NCBI GenBank assembly: GCA_937916405.1
Contig: CALFUF010000067.1
Coordinates: forward strand, 1-31,460
From: an uncultured Prevotella sp.
Lineage (GTDB): Bacteria; Bacteroidota; Bacteroidia; Bacteroidales; Bacteroidaceae
Reading direction: 5' to 3'
Length of the DNA: 31,460 nt
Below, one piece after another: positions 15,216-23,876 of this stretch. The number at the start of each line of letters is the position of its first letter. Within the stretch, counting starts at the first letter, position 1. Under the pieces are notes generated by a model. The model had not been told where the DNA came from. It did no database searches and worked only from the letters and a program-made list of their open reading frames with translations. The position numbers were made by a program, and so were the translations under genes.

Positions 15216-16109
15216 TTATGAGAACACGATGGTACCCTGTACAGGCTCCTGTGGGGTGTCGTCAGCCTGCACAGGCTCGTCACCACTGGCCTGATGGTAG
15301 ATACTGTCGAGTATCTCCTTCGTGCGCTTGTAGGTCGGTGTCTGCTCCACGGCAGAGATGACATCGTCGTTGTCGAGGTCGTCGGGACGGAACACATAGA
15401 CATGCGGACGGCGCTTGTAACGCTTCGTGCTGCCCTCGTTGCCATAGTAGCGGTTACGACGGTCCTGACGCTCTGCCTCCCGCTCTTGCTGTTCCGCAAG
15501 ACGGGTAGCCTCCTCTTGGGTGTGACGCTTCAGGTGTCCGTTCATACCGTCGACATTCTCGATGCCGAAACCAGTGGCGAGGATGGTCACCTTCACCTTC
15601 TTCCCCAGCTCGGGGTCGGTGGCGAGTCCCCACTTGATCTCGAAGTCACCAAACTTCGCCATGAACTCGTTGACATCGTTCATCTCCTCCATCATGAGGG
15701 AGTCCTTACCATCCTTGCTGCCTGCAAACGAGATGCTGAGGAGGATCTTCTTGGAGTTGAACACGTCATTGTCGTTGAGCAACGGGGAGTTAAGGGCATC
15801 GTCAATGGCTTTGCGCACACGACCCTCACCCTCACCGTAACCTGTTGACATGATGGCGACACCACCATCCTTCAGCACCGTCTTCACATCGTTGAAATCG
15901 AGGTTTATGAGTCCGTGGACGGTGATGATCTCCGCAATAGACTTGGCAGCCACCGACAGGGTGTCGTCAGCTTTTCCGAAGGCGTCAAGGACCGACAGCT
16001 CGGGGTATATCTCACGCAAACGCTCGTTATTGATGACCAACAGGGCGTCGACATGCTTCGACATCTCCTCGACACCATCCAGTGCCTGGTCTATCTTACG
16101 GTCACCCTC
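15216..16109 (-). CDS. ftsZ: Cell division protein FtsZ, N-terminal part missing at an assembly join
   Basis: The minus frame gives clear FtsZ sequence from EGDRKIDQALDGVEEMSKHV down to the C-terminus. It includes DALLVINNERLREIYPEL, FGKADDTLSVAAKSIAEIIT, LINLDFNDVKTVL and IMSTGYGEGEGR, then the linker RRPHVYVFRPDDLDNDDV and a short tail. FtsZ is the tubulin-like GTPase of the division ring. About the first third, with the GGGTGTG nucleotide loop, should lie beyond 16,109. Instead the sequence turns into unrelated surface-protein code on the other strand: the residue before EG should be Phe but reads Cys. An in-frame Met at 16064 is internal, not the start. An essential gene cut this way argues for misassembly rather than a real mutation. 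Confidence 0.93.
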   Translation of the reverse strand, partial: EGDRKIDQALDGVEEMSKHVDALLVINNERLREIYPELSVLDAFGKADDTLSVAAKSIAEIITVHGLINLDFNDVKTVLKDGGVAIMSTGYGEGEGRVRKAIDDALNSPLLNDNDVFNSKKILLSISFAGSKDGKDSLMMEEMNDVNEFMAKFGDFEIKWGLATDPELGKKVKVTILATGFGIENVDGMNGHLKRHTQEEATRLAEQQEREAERQDRRNRYYGNEGSTKRYKRRPHVYVFRPDDLDNDDVISAVEQTPTYKRTKEILDSIYHQASGDEPVQADDTPQEPVQGTIVFS

Positions 16110-16110
16110 A
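16098..16110. other. Chimeric junction between a Bacteroidota segment and an unrelated segment
   Basis: The bases ACGGTCACCCTCA read as FtsZ (E-G-D-R on the minus strand) and equally as the Ig-like protein (T-V-T-L-T on the plus strand). A short shared word of about 10-13 bp is where an assembler could have crossed over. To the left all signals are Bacteroidota-like, to the right they are not. Confidence 0.85.
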
Positions 16111-17456
16111 CAGCGACTAACCCTTCGACTAAGAAGAAGTCAGTCCTGAAGGTTACAGTGAAGGGCACAATTCCTCCATACTTCGAGGAGAAGCAGCTTG
16201 ATAGCACTAAGAGCACGGCCTCAAAGAAATACATCAAGACTCCTAAGGCTGTCGTTGCAGGCAAAGTTCCTGGCGCGAAGTTCAAAGCGAAAGGCTCAAA
16301 GACCATCTACTACAAGCCGGCCACAACTGAAGACACGGCACTGCTCAAATCGTTAGGTCTCTCACTTGACGATAAGAAGGGTACACTCTTTGCTCTCACG
16401 AAGGGCACTACCTACCCGACGAGCAAGGACTCAGCGACTGCGGATCAGATCGAGAAAGGCATCACCGGCCTCTACGTGTCTGACCCGAAGGAACTCGGAG
16501 TGATAGCTTACAACGGTGCAGGCGAGACGACGATCTACGCAGAGCTTTCAATCACTGGTGCAAAGCCGAAGTTCTCGACGAAGAACGTAAACTTCGCAGC
16601 GACCGATACAGTGAAGGCCATCGAGCTAACAACGCCATCAGCTAACGACGCTGCAGCAAGCGTGAGGTTCAGTGTAGCGGAAGGCTCGACACTCCCGACA
16701 GGTGTTGCACTCTATAACTGGGACGAGATAAAGGTGACGCAGACCGTGTACAAGAGCGGCGACAAGACAGTCAGCTGGGACATAACGATTGATAGTGGCG
16801 ACGCTATGCCTGGAACGTATAGCTCTGATGTTTACTTCACCAGCGGAGACAGTACCTACAAGCTCAAGACCGGCTACACTGTTGAGAAAAACTTAAGCGC
16901 AGATACGACTGTAGACAGTCATTACGTCGCAAGCGGAGATGTGGTCATACAGATGCTCAGCTCTGACAAGATTACAGTACTGGATCATGTAGTGTCCTCC
17001 GACGAAGAAGCCTACAGAGTTGTGAGCGGAAGCATACAAGTTTTATCGCCTGACGCAACCTACAAGAACAAAGGCGTACTGATGATCACTAGCCGTACAG
17101 CTACTGAGAAGCCCGTAACTGTTGGTATCGTTGCTGACAACGTAGGCATTAAGGTCACTGGCAAGGTCAAAATCTCCGTCGCAGCTGCATCATCCGCTCG
17201 AACCGGCAAAGGCTCCGAAGGCTCTGACTACGACGCAGTAGCTCTCCTCGCTCAGACTCGTAGGAACGGCACTGCAGGCAAGACTGGCAATGGGCTCGCT
17301 GGAGGCAACGGTGACTACGCTGAAGGCTCCGACGACGCAGAAGATGCAGAAGGTGAAGGCAACCTCACGATAGGTGCAGCAAGGACTATCGCTAACCTGA
17401 CTGAAGCTCAGAAGGCATACCTGGCCGAGAAGGGCTACAAGGTTACGGCAACAGGA
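16101..17456 (+). CDS. Fragment of a large Ig-like/cadherin-like surface protein
   Basis: About 450 residues of a Thr/Ser/Gly-rich protein, open at both ends. It begins inside an Ig-type strand pattern (TVTLTATNPSTKKKSVLKVT, then VKGTIPP) as in repeated extracellular domains. Further domain-like blocks carry DKTVSWDITIDSGDAMPGTY and ATEKPVTVGIVADNVGIKV. The last part has a Gly/Asp/Glu-rich low-complexity spacer and GNLTIGAARTIANLTEAQKA. I recall similar C-terminal spacer regions in Synergistota surface proteins, but only loosely. No start, signal peptide or anchor is present. The frame runs straight into RpoC near 17,456, which no single protein would do. Boundaries are approximate. Confidence 0.65.
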
Positions 17457-20400
17457 AGGCCAGACATCGTGCAGGAAGGCGCAGTAATTCCCGCCACCGC
17501 AATGAAGATACATGAACACTATGATAAAGCGTTCAGGTGCGAGAAAGCCTACATGATTAACGAGGTTCTGAGCATTCCAGTGAACGTTGGCGACTTAATA
17601 TCAACATCTCAGGTCTCGAAGTACAAGACAGAGTACGGCGATGACAGTCTCAGCGTTGAACCTGCATTCGTTTTGACTGAAGCAGACGAAGCATCGGGGC
17701 TTGACAAGGGAGCGATAGTACCGGCCTCAAAAGCTCCTGACAGTGCAGAACGCGCAAGAGTTGGCAATAATGACGCATTCATCGTAACAGGTGCAGTGAA
17801 AGCCAGCGTCAACGGCCAGGAACTCACGAAAGGCAAAGTTCTTTCGGAAAGTGAAATGAAGGAAGCACGCAGCAAATATCCCGAACTATTCCCGGAGAAC
17901 AGCGAGAAGCCGGAAGATGAACAGTGCAACCTTGTAGTAGATGACCCCTGCCACCTCGTAATATTGCAGGGAAGCTCCCCGTTTGAGCAGGGAGACGTAA
18001 TATTTGAACACCAGCAGAAGTTATGCAGTGCTTATGACAACCGTTTCGAGGCGGGAATTGGCGCGGACGGTGTACTTGCGCTCATTAACAGGCTGGATCT
18101 CGACTGGCTTGCAGACTCTCTCAGAGAACAGATTGCGGATACTACAGGCCAGAAGAAACGAAAGCTCATAAAACGCCTTCAGGTTACGGAGGATTTCAGG
18201 AAGAGCGACTCTAAGCCTCAGTCCATGATACTTACTGTGCTTCCAGTAATTCCGCCGGATTTGAGGCCGCTGGTACAGCTTGACGGCGGAAGGTTTGCAA
18301 CAAGCGACCTCAACGACTTATACAGGCGCGTCATAAACCGCAACAACAGGCTCAAAAAGTTACAGGCTCTCAACGCTCCCGAAATCATTGTGCGCAACGA
18401 AAAAAGAATGTTGCAGGAGTGTGTTGACGCTCTCATTGATAACGGCAGAGTGGGTAAAGCTGTACTCGGTGCAGGAAACAGACCCTTAAAGAGCCTCACG
18501 GATTTATTAAGGGGCAAAAAGGGACGCTTCCGCCAGAATTTGCTAGGGAAACGCGTGGATTACTCCGGACGTTCGGTTATCGTCATTGGCCCGCAGCTCA
18601 AGATTTATCAGTGCGGACTGCCTAAACAGATGGCATTGGAACTATTCAAGCCTTTTGTAATACGCAGACTTGTAGAGGGCGGACTTGCTCCAAACGTAAA
18701 GAATGCTAAACGCAGGATTGAGAAGGGCGGCGGCGAAATCTGGGAAATTCTGGAGAACATCATCAAGGATCACCCTGTCATGCTCAACCGCGCACCTACT
18801 CTTCACCGTCTGGGTATTCAGGCGTTTGAACCAGTCTTAATGGAGGGAAAGGCTATTCGTCTTCACCCTATGGTCTGTACGGCATTCAACGCTGACTTTG
18901 ACGGCGACCAGATGGCTGTCCACGTTCCTCTCAGCATTGAGTCTCAGGCAGAAGCAAGACTGCTCATGCTCTCGGCAAACAACCTTCTTTCACCGGCAAG
19001 CGGAAGACCCGTTGTTACCCCTACACAGGATATCGTTCTGGGAGTGTACTACCTTACGGATATGCGCGGCGGCCTCAAGGGGGACGGAAGGCACTTCTCT
19101 GACATGGACGATGTGTTGTCGGCAATATCGCACGGCACTGTCCACGTCAACGCGAAAATATGGCTCAGGGAAAACCAAGAACTATGGGGACACCCCAAAG
19201 GCAAGAGAAAGTACACTCAGGGTGATAACGCTGTTATCGTTGATGATTTCGCGTCAGTACAGGGAGAGCCGCATGTAGTATTCTTCGAGACAAGTCCGGG
19301 CAGGGTTCTTTTCAACACAAAAATCCCTGAACCTCTGCGCTTCGTTAATGAACAGCTCGGCAAAAAGAAAATAGGCAGTCTCCTTGATGATGCATACGAT
19401 AAAGTTGACAGGCCGGGAGTAGTCCAGCTGCTCGACGACATAAAATCACTCGGATATCACTGGGCGGCAAGAAGCGGTATCAGCTTCGGCGTTCAGGCTG
19501 TGAGAATACCTGACGAAAAGGCAGAAATTACACGCGCAACTCAGGCTGAGGACGACATCGCCAAAGAGAATTACGAGATGGGTTTGCTGACGTATGATGA
19601 ATACCTTGACCAGAAGAGCAAACTATGGGCGCAGGCAACGAAAGATGTTGCTGACAGCATAGAAGCCCACATGAACCAGGATAACCCCGTGAGAATGATG
19701 GTTGACAGCGGTGCTAGAGGTTCAAAAGGACAGCTCGGACAGATGGCAGGTATTCGCGGACTTATGGCCGATCCTACAGGAAAGACCATAGACTACCCGA
19801 TAACTGCGAATTTCCGTGAGGGCATGAATATGCTTGAGTACTTCATCTCCACTCACGGCGCAAGAAAAGGTCTGGCAGATACAGCACTTAGAACCGCAAA
19901 ATCAGGTTATCTCACAAGAAGGCTCGTTGACGTTTCGCAGGATTTAATCATAACTGAACACGATTGCGGAACAAACAAGGGAATTTGCATACGTCCCCTC
20001 ATCAGTGAAGGCAAAGTCATGATAGGTATCGCGGAACGAATTGCAGGACGTACATCGCTCCATGACATAGAGGCCAACGGAGAAATCATCGTTAAGGCTG
20101 GCGGCATCATCACTGAGGCACTCGCAAAGAAGATTGAGGCGGCGGGCTTGGACGAAGTATGGGTTCGCAGTCCGCTTGCTTGTGCGCTGAAAAAGGGAGT
20201 TTGCCAGAAGTGCTACGGCAATGACCTTTCATCGCGTAAACTTGTTGCTGTCGGCGAGGCCGTAGGAGTTGTTGCGGCTCAGTCAATCGGTGAACCTGGT
20301 ACTCAGCTCACAATGAGAACGTTCCATACCGGCGGAGTCCGTTCGGCAGAGGACATAACGCAGGGCCTTCCCAGAATTGAGCAGTTGTTCGAGGTCAGAA

Positions 20401-22208
20401 GACCTAGAAAAGTCTGCATACTGGCAGGGCTTGACGGACACATAAAGGAAATCATCACCGAAGGGAAACGCAAGGTAATCGTTGAGGACGATGAAGGAAA
20501 TACATTATCCCACGCAATTCCTATAGGGCAGGACATCAAAGAGGGCCTCGAAGAAGGTATGGAAGTTCAGAAACTTACACCCCTCACTGAAGGAAGCATA
20601 GACCCTCAGCAGCTGCTTGAAGTCGAAGGAATTGACGCTGTGCAGAAAATGCTCGTTGACGAGATACAGTACGTCTATCACTCTCAGGGTGTCAGCATAA
20701 ACAACAAGCACATAGAAGTGATACTGCGCAAAGTAGCCCCGCTGAACAAAGTACGCGTCATTGAGGAAGGCGATACATCGTTTGTTGCCGGCGATATGGT
20801 CTGGGAGGACGATGTTGAGAAGATTGAGCAGGAAATACAGTCGGACAACGAGAGACGTATCAATGGTGCTATCGAGAACTTTACAGGCGATGTACTCCTT
20901 GCGGTTGATAAGCCTGATGAAGGGTTTGATGAGTACATTGGGCAGCCTCTTACCGATGAAATTATCCGGAATATGCTCATGCCCGGAGTAGCCATAAAGA
21001 TGTTCACGGTTGACCACAAGGGCAAAGAACTTGACGTTATAATCGGGAAATCTGCATTCCGCAAACGTATGCATAATTTGAGGCTTCTTCGTGAGCTTAA
21101 ACTCCCTAAAGGCAACGTCAGGAAAAATATTAACCTCAGCCGCGACGATCTCAAGAAGGTTACAGCAGGAGACCCCGTTATCGTCAGGGTTAGAGACCAG
21201 GATCAGAAACGGTCAGATCTCCTTGTCGATTCAAAGTGGCTCGCAGAAACCATAAGCATTGGTAAAAAACTCGTTGCCGAACATGACGTACTGATTACGC
21301 AGGAAAAATACACCAGCATAGTCCAGAGCGGAGTTCCTGATATTAAGGTATGGAGTGCTGTCGAACATCTCAATGTTGTTGACGGCATACAGAAAATCCT
21401 TGATGGCATGAGTATACTCGGAGCTGAAATCTACGAGAACGGTGAAGCCTCTGGAAATAAAGTTGACGATGAAGTGCTTGAAGGGCTTGCGTCAGGGAGA
21501 ATTAAGGAGCTTAACATTGATGACGGCGACGAAATAATCACAATATCCCGTGCCGATATACTCAAGAAACTTCTGACCAGTAAGCTGAGGAACAAAATAC
21601 TTGTCAGCGCAATATTCCCGCAGATTCCTGAAGAAGAAGCTGAACAGTCAGGCGTTCAGGCAGAACGGGGAGATTTGCAGGACGATGGTGATTACGTTGA
21701 TGAAGAAGACGAAAGCGTGAAGACAATAGAGCTTACGGGAGGATTGGAGCTTAAAACCGAAGCACTCTCCGAACTTGCCGCGAAAAATCCTACTGACGTA
21801 TGGGTCAGAGCCTCGAACTCAAAAGCCGAAATCGTACACCTCATACGCGAATACACGTTCGTACAGAGAATGCGCGAGTTCCCGGAATGCAGGCCGTTCA
21901 TTCACGGTATAACGAAGGCTGCACTTGCAACAGACAGCTTCCTTAGTGCCGCATCGTTCCAGCAGACAGCACAAGTACTCGCAGGCGCGGCTGTGAAAGG
22001 CGAGATGGATCCTTTGAGCGGCCTCAAAGAGAACGTCATCATCGGACACCTCATACCGGCTGGCACTGGCTCTGAAGCGTTCAGGAAGATAGCCTACAAA
22101 TCGGAATGGAAGCCAAAACCTAAGCCTGTATTAAGACAGATATCACAGGACGAAGAGGAAATGCAGACCGAAACAGTTTTGGACAGCAGAGACATCTTCG
22201 CAGAGTAA
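17457..22208 (+). CDS. rpoC: DNA-directed RNA polymerase subunit beta', N-terminus missing
   Basis: About 1,580 residues of RpoC, ending with a normal stop. Visible are the LTVLPVIPPDLRPLVQLDGG region, LLGKRVDYSGRSVIV, HPVMLNRAPTLHRLGIQAFE, the active-site NADFDGDQMAVHVPL (NADFDGD at 18888-18908, binding the catalytic Mg2+), the bridge-helix region GQMAGIRGLMADP, and the trigger loop GEPGTQLTMRTFHTGG near 20290. The second zinc site Cys residues are in HDCGT and CALKKGVCQKCYG. The trigger loop has no large insertion like that of E. coli. Upstream of the conserved core, 17545-18060 holds three degenerate repeats of the sandwich-barrel-hybrid type. The N-terminal zinc finger and lid are absent, replaced by the surface-protein fragment. 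rpoB, normally just upstream, is also absent. Confidence 0.95.
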   Translation, partial: RPDIVQEGAVIPATAMKIHEHYDKAFRCEKAYMINEVLSIPVNVGDLISTSQVSKYKTEYGDDSLSVEPAFVLTEADEASGLDKGAIVPASKAPDSAERARVGNNDAFIVTGAVKASVNGQELTKGKVLSESEMKEARSKYPELFPENSEKPEDEQCNLVVDDPCHLVILQGSSPFEQGDVIFEHQQKLCSAYDNRFEAGIGADGVLALINRLDLDWLADSLREQIADTTGQKKRKLIKRLQVTEDFRKSDSKPQSMILTVLPVIPPDLRPLVQLDGGRFATSDLNDLYRRVINRNNRLKKLQALNAPEIIVRNEKRMLQECVDALIDNGRVGKAVLGAGNRPLKSLTDLLRGKKGRFRQNLLGKRVDYSGRSVIVIGPQLKIYQCGLPKQMALELFKPFVIRRLVEGGLAPNVKNAKRRIEKGGGEIWEILENIIKDHPVMLNRAPTLHRLGIQAFEPVLMEGKAIRLHPMVCTAFNADFDGDQMAVHVPLSIESQAEARLLMLSANNLLSPASGRPVVTPTQDIVLGVYYLTDMRGGLKGDGRHFSDMDDVLSAISHGTVHVNAKIWLRENQELWGHPKGKRKYTQGDNAVIVDDFASVQGEPHVVFFETSPGRVLFNTKIPEPLRFVNEQLGKKKIGSLLDDAYDKVDRPGVVQLLDDIKSLGYHWAARSGISFGVQAVRIPDEKAEITRATQAEDDIAKENYEMGLLTYDEYLDQKSKLWAQATKDVADSIEAHMNQDNPVRMMVDSGARGSKGQLGQMAGIRGLMADPTGKTIDYPITANFREGMNMLEYFISTHGARKGLADTALRTAKSGYLTRRLVDVSQDLIITEHDCGTNKGICIRPLISEGKVMIGIAERIAGRTSLHDIEANGEIIVKAGGIITEALAKKIEAAGLDEVWVRSPLACALKKGVCQKCYGNDLSSRKLVAVGEAVGVVAAQSIGEPGTQLTMRTFHTGGVRSAEDITQGLPRIEQLFEVRRPRKVCILAGLDGHIKEIITEGKRKVIVEDDEGNTLSHAIPIGQDIKEGLEEGMEVQKLTPLTEGSIDPQQLLEVEGIDAVQKMLVDEIQYVYHSQGVSINNKHIEVILRKVAPLNKVRVIEEGDTSFVAGDMVWEDDVEKIEQEIQSDNERRINGAIENFTGDVLLAVDKPDEGFDEYIGQPLTDEIIRNMLMPGVAIKMFTVDHKGKELDVIIGKSAFRKRMHNLRLLRELKLPKGNVRKNINLSRDDLKKVTAGDPVIVRVRDQDQKRSDLLVDSKWLAETISIGKKLVAEHDVLITQEKYTSIVQSGVPDIKVWSAVEHLNVVDGIQKILDGMSILGAEIYENGEASGNKVDDEVLEGLASGRIKELNIDDGDEIITISRADILKKLLTSKLRNKILVSAIFPQIPEEEAEQSGVQAERGDLQDDGDYVDEEDESVKTIELTGGLELKTEALSELAAKNPTDVWVRASNSKAEIVHLIREYTFVQRMREFPECRPFIHGITKAALATDSFLSAASFQQTAQVLAGAAVKGEMDPLSGLKENVIIGHLIPAGTGSEAFRKIAYKSEWKPKPKPVLRQISQDEEEMQTETVLDSRDIFAE

Positions 22209-22223
22209 AAACGCAAAAATTAA

Positions 22224-22255
22224 CCCCTCTGGTTTCAACGCCGGAGGGGATTTTT
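22224..22255 (+). terminator. Bidirectional terminator between rpoC and the rpiR-type gene
   Basis: CCCCTCTGG (22224-22232) pairs with CCGGAGGGG (22241-22249), one G-T pair, with an 8-nt loop. On the plus strand it is followed by ATTTTT, and on the minus strand by TTAATTTTTG. It is 15 bp after the rpoC stop and serves both convergent genes. Confidence 0.88.
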
Positions 22256-22283
22256 CTGTCCTCATGTTACGTCTAAATATTGC

Positions 22284-23153
22284 CTAGTACCTCAAACCGT
22301 AGGAAGGATAATACACTCTCTCATCGTGCAAGCCTTCTTTTTGCGCTTGAAGAGCCTCACGTCCCGCACTGCCCATCTCCTCAGCAAGTACTGCCGTAAG
22401 AACATGAACCGCAAACATTGACCCTATAAGGCTGCTGCCGAATACAGGTGAGTTGTCGCTGATATAGAAGTGCATTGAGGCATGAGCGCATACTGGTGCT
22501 GCAGGGCTGTCTGTTATCGCAACTACGCTGGTTCCCTTTGAGGCTGCCTGTCCTGCCGCTTCCGTAACTTCAACGACATAGCTGGGAAGTTCACACACTA
22601 TGAGCATATCATTCTCGCCTATGCCCCTCGACTGCTCCATGAGAGATAGTGAGCCGCGTCTCATGAGTACACTCTTGAGGCCAAGTTCGGCAAAACGCGT
22701 ATACAGCCATTCAGCAGGCATTGATGATATTCCCCAGCCCATACAGTATATAGATTCAGCATTCTTAGCAGACATACAGAACTTCATGACATCATCATGA
22801 TTGAGCATTATGTTTCTGTAAGTCTCATCTATATTTGCGTGTTCAAGGCGGCAAAGTTCAAGCGCAATATCGGGCTTGTCTCCCGGTAGAATGTCAGCTG
22901 ACGATGGGATAACCTGATTGAGGAGCTTTTTCTTCAGGGTTTTTTTGAGGTCAGCATATCCGTTAAAGCCCAGCATTCGGGCAACACGCACTAATTGAGC
23001 GCGCGAAACTTCCAGCTTCTCGGCCGTCTCGCTGATTGAATGGAAGGCAATCTCCGGTGAATTTCCCAGAATATACTCTGCCACCCTTCTTGTCTTTGCC
23101 GGGAACTTGTTCAGTTTTCCGCGTATCCTGTCTTCAAGCCTCTGAATGTCCAT
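22284..23153 (-). CDS. MurR/RpiR family transcriptional regulator (HTH plus SIS domain)
   Basis: A 289-residue protein. Residues about 15-78 form the HTH_6 domain (AEYILGNSPEIAFHSISETA, VSRAQLVRVARMLGFNGYAD). Residues about 120-260 form a sugar-phosphate-isomerase (SIS) domain, with IYCMGWGISSMPAEWLYTRF at the phosphosugar pocket and ENDMLIVCELPSYVVEVTEA further on. Members sense phosphosugars and usually control amino-sugar or sugar catabolism genes. No such genes are adjacent, so the target is unknown. It starts 12 bp after the tandem OB-fold gene and probably shares its transcript; the terminator with rpoC lies downstream. Confidence 0.88.
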   Translation of the reverse strand: MDIQRLEDRIRGKLNKFPAKTRRVAEYILGNSPEIAFHSISETAEKLEVSRAQLVRVARMLGFNGYADLKKTLKKKLLNQVIPSSADILPGDKPDIALELCRLEHANIDETYRNIMLNHDDVMKFCMSAKNAESIYCMGWGISSMPAEWLYTRFAELGLKSVLMRRGSLSLMEQSRGIGENDMLIVCELPSYVVEVTEAAGQAASKGTSVVAITDSPAAPVCAHASMHFYISDNSPVFGSSLIGSMFAVHVLTAVLAEEMGSAGREALQAQKEGLHDERVYYPSYGLRY

Positions 23154-23165
23154 AATGTCATCTCT

Positions 23166-23726
23166 CTATTCTATTTTTTCGCAGCGGACGTAATTAACAC
23201 CGCTTCCCCTTGAGGATCTCATAGTGCCTTCAACTGTAACGGGGTCATTGTCGTTTTTGGCCGCCAGAGTTTCCTTCAATCCGTCATCAAAAACGCGGAC
23301 GACGATAAAATCACGTCCCTTTTCCGGGTCTTCCTGCCTCACAGCAAAACGTATATACTTTCCCGCACCTGTTACGCCCTCGTTCTGAGCCTTTATCACG
23401 TGAACACTTCCTGAAAGCGTTACGATGTTGATGAGTTCAGCGGTGTTATTCAGGATTTCAGCGTCAGACACATCAATGTAGAGTTCGCCGCTTCCTTTTG
23501 ACGAACGAAGAACGCCTTTCACCAGAATGGGTGTGTTCTCCTCAAGAGATGCCAGGTTTTCGCGGAGAGCCTCATTGAATACGCGCGCACTGAGAAAATC
23601 TTTGCGGGGTGTCCCGTCCTGTAATGTGCTTTCGTGTCTTACTGAAAACGGAAAGTATTTGTTCTCCTTTCTGCGGCTCAGATGGTGAATGAGCCCTGAG
23701 ATTGTTACAGTGTTGATGAAGTTCAT
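23166..23726 (-). CDS. Tandem OB-fold, SSB-like protein
   Basis: A 186-residue protein made of two similar halves of about 90 residues. Half one runs from MNFINTVTISGLIHHLSRRK to RSSKGSGELYIDVSDAEIL, half two from LINIVTLSGSVHVIKAQNEG to RSSRGSGVNYVRCEKIE. In both, the order is an N-x-V-T-x-S-G strand, a basic strand ending FxVR, a DF(L/I)xxRVF segment, a helix with ETL/ENL, then a V-x-G-x-x-R-S-S-x-G-S-G strand. This is the layout of bacterial SSB OB folds, but without an acidic protein-interaction tail. DNA binding is inferred. I use the ATG at 23726 because the strong site AGAGGGTG lies just before it; a GTG three codons upstream is inside that site. The rpiR-type gene follows 12 bp later. 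Confidence 0.7.
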   Translation of the reverse strand: MNFINTVTISGLIHHLSRRKENKYFPFSVRHESTLQDGTPRKDFLSARVFNEALRENLASLEENTPILVKGVLRSSKGSGELYIDVSDAEILNNTAELINIVTLSGSVHVIKAQNEGVTGAGKYIRFAVRQEDPEKGRDFIVVRVFDDGLKETLAAKNDNDPVTVEGTMRSSRGSGVNYVRCEKIE

Positions 23727-23876
23727 TGGTATCACCCTCTATAATGGAATTAAGATTTATGAGGGATATTCTACAACATAGGGATAATCATTGCCTCGTG
23801 TCTAGCACACAAAGTTTTTAGATGGTATGCTACAATTTTTAAATATATAGAAAATATACTTAAGGATTAAGTTTTC

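Noticed and set aside
15294..15848. Plus-strand open frame opposite ftsZ
   Set aside because: Antisense of conserved FtsZ codons, without promoter or homology signal.
15915..22208. A single open frame of 2,097 codons, apparently an Ig-RpoC giant protein
   Set aside because: Its first 64 codons are antisense to ftsZ, the next 450 are a surface-protein fragment and the rest is RpoC. It exists only because of joins near 16,105 and 17,456.
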